Assembly: GCA_007751475.1 (NCBI GenBank)
Contig: CP036434.1
Coordinates: forward strand, 1,612,001 to 1,676,000
Direction: 5' to 3'
Source: Saltatorellus ferox
GTDB taxonomy: Bacteria; Planctomycetota; UBA1135; GCA-002686595
Length of the DNA: 64,000 nucleotides
The translations under genes and the position numbers were made by a program. Under the pieces are notes generated by a model, which was given only the letters and a program-made list of their open reading frames with translations, was not told where the DNA came from and did not search any database. Positions 32,934 through 41,150 of this stretch are shown here, piece after piece; within the stretch, counting starts at the first letter, position 1, and each line of letters begins with the position of its first letter.

Positions 32934-35555
32934 ATGCTCGCTTGCTTCCTCGGTGCGCTGTGCCTTTCCGCTTCCTCGCAGTCCTTCGGCTTGGCGGAGA
33001 TTCTGACGACACGTCAGCCGCTCCGTGAAGACGCGATCCCCACGGACCTCGACCTCGACGGCGACCTCGATCTGCTGACGATCGGAGGTGGCGCGGGACA
33101 GCTCGGGTGGATAGAGAACATGGGCTCGGGGCAGTTCGGCGTCCTTCGAGCCATCGATTGCCGGCTCCCCGGCGGTGCGTCCAATCCCACTTCGGCCGCG
33201 TGTGAAGACTTCGACGGGGACGGCGTCCTGGATCTTGTCGTGTCGGCCAGAGCCCTCTCGGGACTCGGTAGTCCTCTGATCATGTACCAAGGCCTGGGAG
33301 GGGGACAGTTCGGTCCTCCTTCGTCCCTTGCGCTCCCAAGCAATTCCAGCAGCGTGCTTTCCGCCGACCTGGATGGGGACGGACATGTGGACCTCGCTTT
33401 CATCGACCTGGCGGCGGGCGTGTCGTGGCTGCGGAATGATGGCGCGGGCGGATTTGCGTTACCGATCCCGCTCGCAGCGCCCGACGGCATCGCGAAGGCA
33501 CTTCGGCTGGGCGATCTCGACGGCGATGGGCGAGCCGATCTCTACTGGAGCCAAGCGGTGGTTCGGCGCGTGCAATGGGTGAGAAACCTGGGCGGCGGCG
33601 GGTTCGGCCCGGCGCAGTCCTTCGGCGGTGACATCTCTCTTGTGGAATCGCTCGCGGACGGGGACTTCGACCTCGACGGGGATCTGGACCTCGTCGTAGG
33701 TGCCCTGGGCGGCCTCTACTTGATCGAGAACGTGGGCGGCGGGCAGTTCCTCGATCGTGTGCTCATCCCGAGCGCGCAGTCACGGGTCATCGGTGTCCAG
33801 GTGGCGGACCTGGACGGTGACGGTGCTGCCGATCTCGTGGCGGCCGACGGCACGGCCGATTCGTTCGCTTTCTACCGGAATATCGGCAGCGGCCAGTTCG
33901 CGCCAGCCGTTTCTCTGGTGGGGACGACCGCCGGCGCGGCGACCGTGCGGATCGCGGATCTCGACGGGGACGGGGACGGTGATCCCATCCATATCGCGGA
34001 CGACATCACCTGGTTCGAGAATCGAGGGGGCGGCCAGTTCGGCCCGCTCCTTCCCGTCACGCGGTCCGTTCCAGGGCGTCCCTTCGACTTCGACGGCGAT
34101 GGCGACCTCGATCTCGTCGGGGTGGAGGGCGGCTCCGTCGTGGTCTCGGGGAACCTGGGCGAGGGGGTCTTCGGGAGGCCCATTCCGCTCGTATCCGGGC
34201 TCCAGGGCGCCATGGACGCCGTGCTGGTGGACGTCGGCTCCGATGGAGACCAGGACGTCGTCGTGGCGTCGTCTCCGCACTCGACGCTGTTCCAGGTGCT
34301 CTGGTTCGAACGTACTTCAGCGGGACTCGAAGCGCCCCGGGTCCTCTATGAGTCGGGTCCCGCGGCGACCTCGAGGCTCGAAGTGCTGAACCTGGACGGG
34401 GACGCGGACAACGACGTCGTGCTGTTTCATTCCGGCCCCCTGTCGACGGATCCCGCGACGGTGCTCTGGCTGCGGAACGAGACCGCTGCCGGGACGTCAG
34501 GGAGCCTCGAAGCGCAGGCTCCCATGGCGGTTCCCGGACTGAGCAGCCTGGTTTGGAAGGACGTCGACGCGGACGGAGTTCCCGATCTCGTGGCTCGCTC
34601 CGTCGGGCTTCCGCTCGTGGCGCCCAGAATTCTCCACTTCCCCGGCGGGGCGAATGGGACGCTCGGTGCGCCGATCGTACTCGCCAGCCTCGGTCCGGAG
34701 AGCGGCCCGCAGATCGACCTCGGGGATCTGGACGGCGACGGCGATCTCGACGTCGTGTTTCACCGCGGAACCGGAGGGCAATCCGTGACCTGGTGCGAGA
34801 ACCTCGGCGCCGGGATCTTCGCGACGCGCGCCTTCATTCGCTCGATCCCCGCCTTCGGCAACGAGATCCTCGCTTTCGACGTCGATCTCGACGGCGACGA
34901 TGACATTTTCTGCTGGGGCCCGAAGGGCGTTTGGGGGGAACCCAGTGGACGCTGGATCGAGAGTCTCGGCGGAGGCGCGTTCGGTCCCGTGCGTGAGGTC
35001 GCCCATGCGAATTGGCTCACCTTGACACGCTCGGCCACGGCCGTGGACCTCGACGGGGATTCGGACCTGGATCTGATCCGCGAATTCGATGGTCTCCGCT
35101 GCCTCCAGTTCAACGAGCGATTCCTCGGCACGCTGTATTGCGGGCCGGCGGTTCCCAACTCCACCGGACTCCCCGCCGAGATTCGTGCGAGCGGAAGCGC
35201 CGCGATCCAGGTGAATGACGCGGTCCTTCACGCCTCTCATCTTCCCGCTGGATCGTTCGGCTACTTCCTTGTGGCCGATCGCTCGAGCGCGATCGTGATG
35301 CCTGGCGGTTCCCAGGGCACGCTCTGCCTCGGCGGCTCGGTCGGGCGCCTGAACCGGGGCCCTGCCGAGATCTTCCAGGCGAATGGCGGAGGTCGTGCCT
35401 CCGTGGTACTCGATCTCATGGATCTACCCTCTCCCACGGGGAGCTCCACGGTCGAACCCGGTGAAACTCGATACTTCCAGGCCTGGTACCGCGACGCTCA
35501 GCCCACAGCGACGTCCAACTTCACGAACGCCTTGCGGGTGCGTTTTCGCTGGTAG
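32934..35555 (+). CDS. Secreted FG-GAP/VCBS-repeat protein with NSTG-type C-terminal domain
   Basis: An 873-residue protein with a short signal peptide (MLACFLGALCLSASS). Residues ~25-730 contain many DLDGDGxxDL calcium-binding loops, each preceded by a GGGxFG-type strand (LDLDGDLDLLTIG, EDFDGDGVLDLVV, ADLDGDGAADLVA, FDFDGDGDLDLVG, GDLDGDGDLDVVF and more), consistent with an integrin-like propeller. Residues 734-873 are the NSTG-type C-terminal domain shared with the preceding gene product. Calcium binding is expected from the loops; the partner or ligand is unknown. A cluster of hairpins follows the stop. Confidence 0.88.
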   Translation: MLACFLGALCLSASSQSFGLAEILTTRQPLREDAIPTDLDLDGDLDLLTIGGGAGQLGWIENMGSGQFGVLRAIDCRLPGGASNPTSAACEDFDGDGVLDLVVSARALSGLGSPLIMYQGLGGGQFGPPSSLALPSNSSSVLSADLDGDGHVDLAFIDLAAGVSWLRNDGAGGFALPIPLAAPDGIAKALRLGDLDGDGRADLYWSQAVVRRVQWVRNLGGGGFGPAQSFGGDISLVESLADGDFDLDGDLDLVVGALGGLYLIENVGGGQFLDRVLIPSAQSRVIGVQVADLDGDGAADLVAADGTADSFAFYRNIGSGQFAPAVSLVGTTAGAATVRIADLDGDGDGDPIHIADDITWFENRGGGQFGPLLPVTRSVPGRPFDFDGDGDLDLVGVEGGSVVVSGNLGEGVFGRPIPLVSGLQGAMDAVLVDVGSDGDQDVVVASSPHSTLFQVLWFERTSAGLEAPRVLYESGPAATSRLEVLNLDGDADNDVVLFHSGPLSTDPATVLWLRNETAAGTSGSLEAQAPMAVPGLSSLVWKDVDADGVPDLVARSVGLPLVAPRILHFPGGANGTLGAPIVLASLGPESGPQIDLGDLDGDGDLDVVFHRGTGGQSVTWCENLGAGIFATRAFIRSIPAFGNEILAFDVDLDGDDDIFCWGPKGVWGEPSGRWIESLGGGAFGPVREVAHANWLTLTRSATAVDLDGDSDLDLIREFDGLRCLQFNERFLGTLYCGPAVPNSTGLPAEIRASGSAAIQVNDAVLHASHLPAGSFGYFLVADRSSAIVMPGGSQGTLCLGGSVGRLNRGPAEIFQANGGGRASVVLDLMDLPSPTGSSTVEPGETRYFQAWYRDAQPTATSNFTNALRVRFRW
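35133..35552 (+). other. Shared C-terminal domain, copy 2 (140 residues)
   Basis: Residues 734-873 of the FG-GAP protein, beginning LYCGPAVPNSTG and ending TSNFTNALRVRFRW. Almost the same length as copy 1 and same motif order, attached to an unrelated N-terminal architecture. This is the behaviour of a modular C-terminal attachment domain. Confidence 0.75.
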
Positions 35556-35587
35556 CCTTTCGCCTGGCCGGTCGTCGCCATGCTCTC

Positions 35588-35725
35588 AGCCTGCAAAATT
35601 CCATTTTGCAGGCTGCTCGATGTCTCTGGCGCATCCGCTGACGCGGATGCGGGTCAAGCCTGAGCCATGCTTGCTCAGGCTCTCAGCAGGAGGCCCCGTC
35701 ACGCGGGGCGCCGCCTTTCGGCGGC
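35588..35725. terminator. Cluster of five consecutive perfect hairpins
   Basis: Five inverted repeats within 138 bp: 35588-35614 (12 bp, AGCCTGCAAAAT, loop TCC); 35630-35651 (9 bp, CGCATCCGC, loop TGAC); 35657-35681 (9 bp, AGCCTGAGC, loop of 7); 35693-35709 (6 bp, GCCCCG, loop TCACG); 35710-35725 (6 bp, GCCGCC, loop TTTC). They lie between the FG-GAP gene and the convergent DUF3592 gene. The first has an A/T-rich inner stem and looks like a real terminator. The purpose of the other four is unclear. Confidence 0.65.
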
Positions 35726-35730
35726 AGGCC

Positions 35731-36198
35731 TCAGCCGCCGCCGCCGCCGCCCGCCAGTCGGGCGAGCGTGGACCGCCTGAGGATCGTAGGGATGAAGAGC
35801 GCGCCGATGGCGAGCGCGAGCAGCACGAACGCACCTGTCTTCCCCTGGTCCTCGCCGTAGCGAGCGTTGGTGGGGTTCTTCGGGTCGTAGCGGATGGGCA
35901 CGGTCTGCCCGACCGCCGTCTCCTCGGTCAGCCCGAGCGTCCGGATCGGCGTCGGGAGCTCCGCCTCGACCTTCATCGATTCCGGGCCTCCGGGCGTGAA
36001 CTGCACGCGCGCGAAGGTGTCGGCCTGGCCTTCCAGCAGCGCTCGCTTGTCCGTCCGAAGGTCGATCACCGTCGCGCTCGTGACGACGGCGTCCGCGGTG
36101 AAGGCGGCGGCGGCCTTGAGCTGGCCGAAGGCTAGGAGCCCGAGCGCCAGCGCAAAGGCCGTGGCGGCGACGTCCGCAGGTGATTTGAGTTTGAGCAT
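35731..36198 (-). CDS. DUF3592 membrane protein
   Basis: A 155-residue protein with an N-terminal membrane helix (ATAFALALGLLAFGQLKAAAAF) and a C-terminal one (GAFVLLALAIGALFIPTIL). Between them lies a beta domain with the DUF3592 ending pattern: TVPIRYDPKNPTNARYGED directly before the second helix. It ends in a basic stretch and six Gly residues. Function of the family is unknown. Divergent from the VPS10/BNR gene across 90 bp. Confidence 0.78.
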   Translation of the reverse strand: MLKLKSPADVAATAFALALGLLAFGQLKAAAAFTADAVVTSATVIDLRTDKRALLEGQADTFARVQFTPGGPESMKVEAELPTPIRTLGLTEETAVGQTVPIRYDPKNPTNARYGEDQGKTGAFVLLALAIGALFIPTILRRSTLARLAGGGGGG

Positions 36199-36288
36199 GG
36201 GTGGAGGTGGGTGGACAGCATACGTCGGCGATACGTGGCCGCGGGCAGTATGCTGCCGGTCTCTTAGGCCATCCTCCCGCGCAGCACG

Positions 36289-39200
36289 ATGATCCCGATC
36301 TCCAGCGTCCTCTTTCCGATTCTCCTCCCCGTGGCGGGCGCCGTGCAGGCCGCTCCCCGGCCATCCGACGCGAAGCCCGAGTCCGGTGTGGCCGAAGACG
36401 CCCTCGCGGGCCTCGAGTTCCGCTCGATCGGGCCAGCCTTCATGTCGGGGCGGATCTCGGACATCGACGTCCACCCCGGCAAGCAGAGCACCTGGTACGT
36501 GTCGGTCGGAAGCGGCGGCGTCTGGAAGACGGTGAACGCGGGCACCACGTGGACGCCGATCTTCGAGGACCAGCCGTCGTACTCCATCGGCTGCCTCACG
36601 ATCGACCCGAGTGCGCCCGAGACGATCTGGGTCGGCACCGGCGAGAACGTCAGCGGACGCCACGTCGGCTTCGGCGATGGCGTCTACCGAAGCCTGGACG
36701 GCGGTGCGACCTTCGAGCCGCGCGGCCTGGAGGCGTCGGAGCACGTGGGCAGCATCGTGGTGCACCCGGAAGACTCAGGAGTGGTGTGGGTCGCGGCGCA
36801 GGGGCCGCTCTGGACGGGCGGCGGCGAGCGCGGCGTCTACAAGACGGAGGACGGCGGGCTGACCTGGAACTGCACGCTCTCGGCCGGTCCCTACACCGGA
36901 GCCGGGGAGGTCATCATGGACCCCGACGATCCCAACGTGCTCTACGCCGCGCTTCACCAGCGTCAGCGCACGGTCGCGGCGCTCATGGACGGCGGGCCCG
37001 AGTCCGGCATCCACAAGTCGACGGACGGCGGCGAGACCTGGACGAAGCTCACCGGGGGATTACCGACGAAGCACGTGGGCAAGATCGGCCTCGCCATCAG
37101 TCCCTTCGATACGCGCGTCGTCTACGCCACGATCGAAGAGGGCGAGCGCAAGGGCGGCTTCTGGCGCTCCACGGACGGCGGCGCGAGCTGGACGAAGCAG
37201 AGCGACTACCTCTCGGGCGGTACCGGGCCGCACTACTACCAGGAGATCTTCGCGTCGCCGCACGCAACCGAGCGCGTGTACCAGATGGACGTCTGGCTCC
37301 ACGTCTCCGACGACGGCGGCCAGAGCTTCCACCAGCTCGGCCACGGCGCCAAGCATTCGGACAATCACGCGATCGCCTTCGACCCGAACGATCCGGACTA
37401 CCTGCTCGTCGGCTGTGACGGCGGCCTCTACCAGAGCTGGGACCACGGCGCGACGTGGAAGTTCGCCGCGAACCTGCCGGTCACGCAGTTCTACAAGGTC
37501 GCCGTCGATGATGCGCTGCCGTTCTACAACGTCTACGGCGGCACCCAGGACAACAGCTCCGAAAGCGGCCCGTCCCGTACGCTCAACGCGCACGGGATCA
37601 CGAACGCGGACTGGAGCGTGACGCTCTTCGCCGACGGCCACGACCAGGCGACCGAGCCGGGTAACCCGAACATCGCCTACGCGGAGTGGCAGCAGGGCAA
37701 CCTCATGCGCTTCGACCGCGCGACCGGCGAACTCGTCTACGTCAAGCCACAGCCCGAGGCGGACGCGCCCGAGGAACGCTTCAACTGGGACGCGCCGATC
37801 CTCGTCAGCCGACACGATCCCGCGCGCGTGTACTTCGCGAGCCAGCGCGTCTGGCGCAGCGACTCGCGCGGCGACGACTGGACCGCCATCAGCGGCGACC
37901 TCTCCCACGGCATCGACCGCTTCCGCAAGCCGATCATGGGCGAGGTCTGGGGCCCGGACGCCGCGTGGGACACGCTCGCGATGAGCCGGTTCGGCACGAT
38001 CACCTCGCTCGCCGAGTCCGCCGTCGACGCGGGCGTCCTCTGGGCCGGCACCGACGACGGCCGACTGCACGTCACGGAGAACGGCGGGGAAAGCTGGCGC
38101 GCGATCGACGCGCTCCCCGGCGTCCCCGCGAGCTTCTTCGTCAACGCTGTCAAGGCGGACCGCTTCGATCGAACCACCGCGTACGTGGTGGTGGACGATC
38201 ACAAGAACGGCGACTACGCGCCATACGTTCTGAAGACGGCCGACCTCGGCGCGACCTGGACGAGGATCACCTCGGGCATCCCGGACCGCCACGTGGCGTG
38301 GCGCATCGTCCAGGACCACGTCGACCCGAACCTGCTGTTCCTCGGCACCGAGTTCGGCGTCTTTTGCTCGATGGACGGCGGCGCCGCGTGGCAACCGCTC
38401 CAGGGAGGCATGCCCACGATCCCCGTTCGTGACCTGGAGATTCAGGAGCGCGAGAACGACCTCGTCTGCGCCACGTTCGGACGCGGCATCTACATCCTCG
38501 ACGACTACACCAGCCTCCGCGGTCTGAGCGCCGATGTGCTGTCGAAGGAGGCCGAACTCTTCCCCGTGCGCAACGCGCTCTGGTACCTCCCGAAGCGACC
38601 GCTCGGTGCGGGAGCTCCGCTGGGCAAGGCCTTTCAGGGCGACGCCTTCTACGTCGCGCCGAACCCGGACTTCGGAGCCGTGTTCACCTACCACCTGGCG
38701 CAGGGCTACCGGACCGCGGCCGAGCTGCGCGACGAAGCGAACGACCGCGCACGGGACGGAGAGGGGACCGCGCCGCCCGCCCCTGGATTCGACGAGTTCC
38801 GGCGCGAGCGCGACGAACCGAAGCCGGCGGTCGTGCTCACGATCCTCGACGCGAGTGGCGACGTCGTGACGCGCATCGAAGGCCCCGCGACGAAGGGCTT
38901 CCACCGGGTCGCCTGGAACCTGCGCCGACCCGACACGTCCGCGTGGCAGCGCGAGGTCGAGGACGACGAGTGGGACGACGGGGGCGACACCGGCGCGCTC
39001 TGCGCTCCGGGGACGTACACCGTGCGCTTCGGGACGCGCGTCGCCGGTCAGTTCGTGGACCTCGGGCTCCAGCAGTCCTTCGTGGTCGAGCCCCTGGGCG
39101 GCGGAAGCCTTCCTGGCGCGACGCCGGAGGCGTTCGCGGCTTTCCGCTCGGAGCTGGCCGAGGCGAGCCGCGTTCTGTCCGCGACCGCCGCGACGCTCGC

Positions 39201-39585
39201 CTCGCAGCGCGAGAAGGTCTCGGCGATCCGCTCGGTCCTGGGCCGGACGCCCGCGCTGTCCCCCGAACTCGGCGCCGAAGTGCAGGGCCTCGAGGATCGC
39301 CTGGCGGAACTCCAGCGGCAGCTGAGCGGCGACGAACTGCTCGAGAACGCCAACGAGGCCGGGCCGATGTCGATCCGGGCGCGGCTCTCCATCGCGGAAC
39401 TCGGGACCGAGTACTCGACCTACGGCCCGACGCCGAACCACCGCAAGGCTCTGGCGATCGCGACCTCCGCCCTCGACGTCGTCGTGCAAGAGATTCGTAG
39501 CATCGGGGAGAGTGACCTCGCCCGGCTCGATGCGGCGCTGGATGCTGCCCGTGCGCCCTGGACGCCCGGGCGGTCGCCGCGCTGA
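36289..39585 (+). CDS. Secreted VPS10/sortilin-like BNR-repeat beta-propeller protein
   Basis: A 1098-residue protein with a signal peptide (SSVLFPILLPVAGAVQAA). From ~residue 40 to 760 it contains many BNR/Asp-box units of the form S-x-D-x-G-x-T-W (KTVNAGTTWTP, RSLDGGATFEP, KTEDGGLTWN, KSTDGGETWTK, RSTDGGASWTK, QSWDHGATWK, VTENGGESWR). These build a ten-bladed-type propeller as in the sortilin VPS10 domain and exo-sialidase-like proteins. The last ~250 residues include a FlgD/Ig-like part (LTILDASGDVVTRIEGPATKGFHRVAWNLRR) and a helical coiled region (ATLASQREKVSAIRSVLG ...). Homologues are abundant in soil and marine bacteria and mostly uncharacterised. Extracellular binding or hydrolysis is possible; no catalytic residues can be assigned. 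Confidence 0.85.
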   Translation: MIPISSVLFPILLPVAGAVQAAPRPSDAKPESGVAEDALAGLEFRSIGPAFMSGRISDIDVHPGKQSTWYVSVGSGGVWKTVNAGTTWTPIFEDQPSYSIGCLTIDPSAPETIWVGTGENVSGRHVGFGDGVYRSLDGGATFEPRGLEASEHVGSIVVHPEDSGVVWVAAQGPLWTGGGERGVYKTEDGGLTWNCTLSAGPYTGAGEVIMDPDDPNVLYAALHQRQRTVAALMDGGPESGIHKSTDGGETWTKLTGGLPTKHVGKIGLAISPFDTRVVYATIEEGERKGGFWRSTDGGASWTKQSDYLSGGTGPHYYQEIFASPHATERVYQMDVWLHVSDDGGQSFHQLGHGAKHSDNHAIAFDPNDPDYLLVGCDGGLYQSWDHGATWKFAANLPVTQFYKVAVDDALPFYNVYGGTQDNSSESGPSRTLNAHGITNADWSVTLFADGHDQATEPGNPNIAYAEWQQGNLMRFDRATGELVYVKPQPEADAPEERFNWDAPILVSRHDPARVYFASQRVWRSDSRGDDWTAISGDLSHGIDRFRKPIMGEVWGPDAAWDTLAMSRFGTITSLAESAVDAGVLWAGTDDGRLHVTENGGESWRAIDALPGVPASFFVNAVKADRFDRTTAYVVVDDHKNGDYAPYVLKTADLGATWTRITSGIPDRHVAWRIVQDHVDPNLLFLGTEFGVFCSMDGGAAWQPLQGGMPTIPVRDLEIQERENDLVCATFGRGIYILDDYTSLRGLSADVLSKEAELFPVRNALWYLPKRPLGAGAPLGKAFQGDAFYVAPNPDFGAVFTYHLAQGYRTAAELRDEANDRARDGEGTAPPAPGFDEFRRERDEPKPAVVLTILDASGDVVTRIEGPATKGFHRVAWNLRRPDTSAWQREVEDDEWDDGGDTGALCAPGTYTVRFGTRVAGQFVDLGLQQSFVVEPLGGGSLPGATPEAFAAFRSELAEASRVLSATAATLASQREKVSAIRSVLGRTPALSPELGAEVQGLEDRLAELQRQLSGDELLENANEAGPMSIRARLSIAELGTEYSTYGPTPNHRKALAIATSALDVVVQEIRSIGESDLARLDAALDAARAPWTPGRSPR

Positions 39586-39593
39586 CACCGTTA

Positions 39594-39612
39594 CGGACCC
39601 TTCGCTGGTCCG
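39594..39612 (+). terminator. Short hairpin after the VPS10/BNR gene
   Basis: CGGACC and GGTCCG pair around CTTCGCT, followed by CTTCTCCC. Only 9 nt after the stop and 25 nt before the next ATG, so possibly an attenuating terminator. Confidence 0.4.
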
Positions 39613-39636
39613 CTTCTCCCGTTATCTTCTGTCCCC

Positions 39637-40989
39637 ATGAACCAACCGATCGATCGCCGTGCCTTCCTCGTCAAGGGCGGGCTGCTGTCCGCCGCCGCTG
39701 CTTCCGCCTCGCCCGCCGCCTGGGCGGCGGGTCTCGCCCGCAACCGGCAGGGCAAACTCCGCCACGCCGCCATCGGCTGCGGCGGCATGGGCGCGACGGA
39801 TCTCCCGCGCATCGCGTCCCATCCCGACGTCGAGGTCGTCGCGCTCTGCGATATCGACACGAAGATGATCGAGGGAGCGAGGCAGCATGCGCCAGGCGCG
39901 AAGGAGTTCCAGGACTACCGCGTCATGTTCAAGGAGATGGCGGGGCAGATCGATTCGTGCAACGTCTCGACGCCCGACCACATGCACGCGGCCATCGCAA
40001 TGGCCGCGATGGCCGAGGGCATCCACGTCTACTGCCAGAAGCCCTTGACGCGCACGGTCGCGGAAGCGCGCGCCATGGCGAAGCGCGCGAAGGACAAGGG
40101 AATCGTCACCCAGATGGGGATCCAGAACCACTCGAACGCGAACTACGCGGCGGCGAAGGCGCTGTTCGATCAGGACCTCATCGGCAAGATCTACGAGGTG
40201 CACGTCTGGTCCGATCGCCCGGCCGGCTGGTGGCCCCAGGGAGTCGAGCGCGACTCGGGTTCGGATGAGATCCCAGAGAACGTCGACTGGGATCTCTGGC
40301 TCGGCATCGCCCCGGAGCGCCCTTTCCTGAAGGGCAAGTACCACCCGTTCCAGTGGCGCGGTCGCGAAGACTTCGGCACCGGTGCCCAGGGCGACATGGC
40401 ATGCCACCTGATGGATCCGGCGACCTGGTTCCTGGGGCTCGGCAACCCGCTGACGATCCGCTCCGATGGGCCGGCACCGAACGGCGAGAGCTTCCCGCTC
40501 TGGTCGCGCGTGCACTACACGTTCCCGCCGAACAAGATGACGATGCCGGGCCCGATCCCGCTCACGTGGCACGACGGGGGTAAGAAGCCACCCGTCGACC
40601 TTCTGGCCGAGCACGGCATCACCCGAGAGGAGCTGCCCGCGAACTCCTGCCTGTTCGTCGGCACCGAGGGTGCCCTCGTCGCCAACCCCTACGGCACGCC
40701 CGTCCTGCTTCCGAACTCCAAGTTTGCGGACCACGAGATTCCGACGCCTCCCGCGAAGGATCACTGGCACGAGTGGGTCAACGCCTGCCTCGGACGCGGC
40801 GAGACGACGGCCCCGTTCTCCTACAGCGCGCACCTGACCGAGGTCGCCCTGCTCGGCAACATCGCGCTGCGCTTCCCGCACCAGACGCTGCGCTGGGACG
40901 CCGAGGCGATGAGCTTCCCGGAGACGCCGGAGGCGAACGAGCACCTCGCGCCGTCGGTGCGCGAGGGCTGGAAGATCGACGGGATGTAG
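39637..40989 (+). CDS. Tat-exported Gfo/Idh/MocA family oxidoreductase
   Basis: A 450-residue NAD(P)-dependent oxidoreductase with a twin-arginine signal (DRRAFLVKGGLLSAAAASASPAA). The Rossmann domain starts HAAIGCGGMGATDLPRI, and the family motif is HVYCQKPLTR with the catalytic-region Lys of the usual EKP element. C-terminal dimer/substrate domain: FGTGAQGDMACHLMDPATWFLGLG. Export with bound cofactor through Tat is common for these proteins in Planctomycetota and Bacteroidota. Known relatives act on sugars or glycosides; 3-keto-glycoside formation is a possible role given the DUF1080 gene elsewhere in the window. A 7-bp hairpin follows the gene. Confidence 0.9.
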   Translation: MNQPIDRRAFLVKGGLLSAAAASASPAAWAAGLARNRQGKLRHAAIGCGGMGATDLPRIASHPDVEVVALCDIDTKMIEGARQHAPGAKEFQDYRVMFKEMAGQIDSCNVSTPDHMHAAIAMAAMAEGIHVYCQKPLTRTVAEARAMAKRAKDKGIVTQMGIQNHSNANYAAAKALFDQDLIGKIYEVHVWSDRPAGWWPQGVERDSGSDEIPENVDWDLWLGIAPERPFLKGKYHPFQWRGREDFGTGAQGDMACHLMDPATWFLGLGNPLTIRSDGPAPNGESFPLWSRVHYTFPPNKMTMPGPIPLTWHDGGKKPPVDLLAEHGITREELPANSCLFVGTEGALVANPYGTPVLLPNSKFADHEIPTPPAKDHWHEWVNACLGRGETTAPFSYSAHLTEVALLGNIALRFPHQTLRWDAEAMSFPETPEANEHLAPSVREGWKIDGM

Positions 40990-41004
40990 CGCTGGAGGCC
41001 TACT

Positions 41005-41024
41005 CGCGCGTTTTGCGACGCGCG
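41005..41024 (+). terminator. 7-bp hairpin after the oxidoreductase gene
   Basis: CGCGCGT and ACGCGCG pair perfectly around TTTGCG, 15 nt after the stop codon. Confidence 0.45.
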
Positions 41025-41150
41025 GGCGGGGCCGTAGGCCGCGTCTTACGAAGCCCATACTGCGGGCGCGACCCAGCTGGCTCTTGGCGGCGAATAGGTG
41101 GTTGGAGCACCGTAAACTGAAGCTCCCCCGGCCCTCTCCACCTACTCCGC

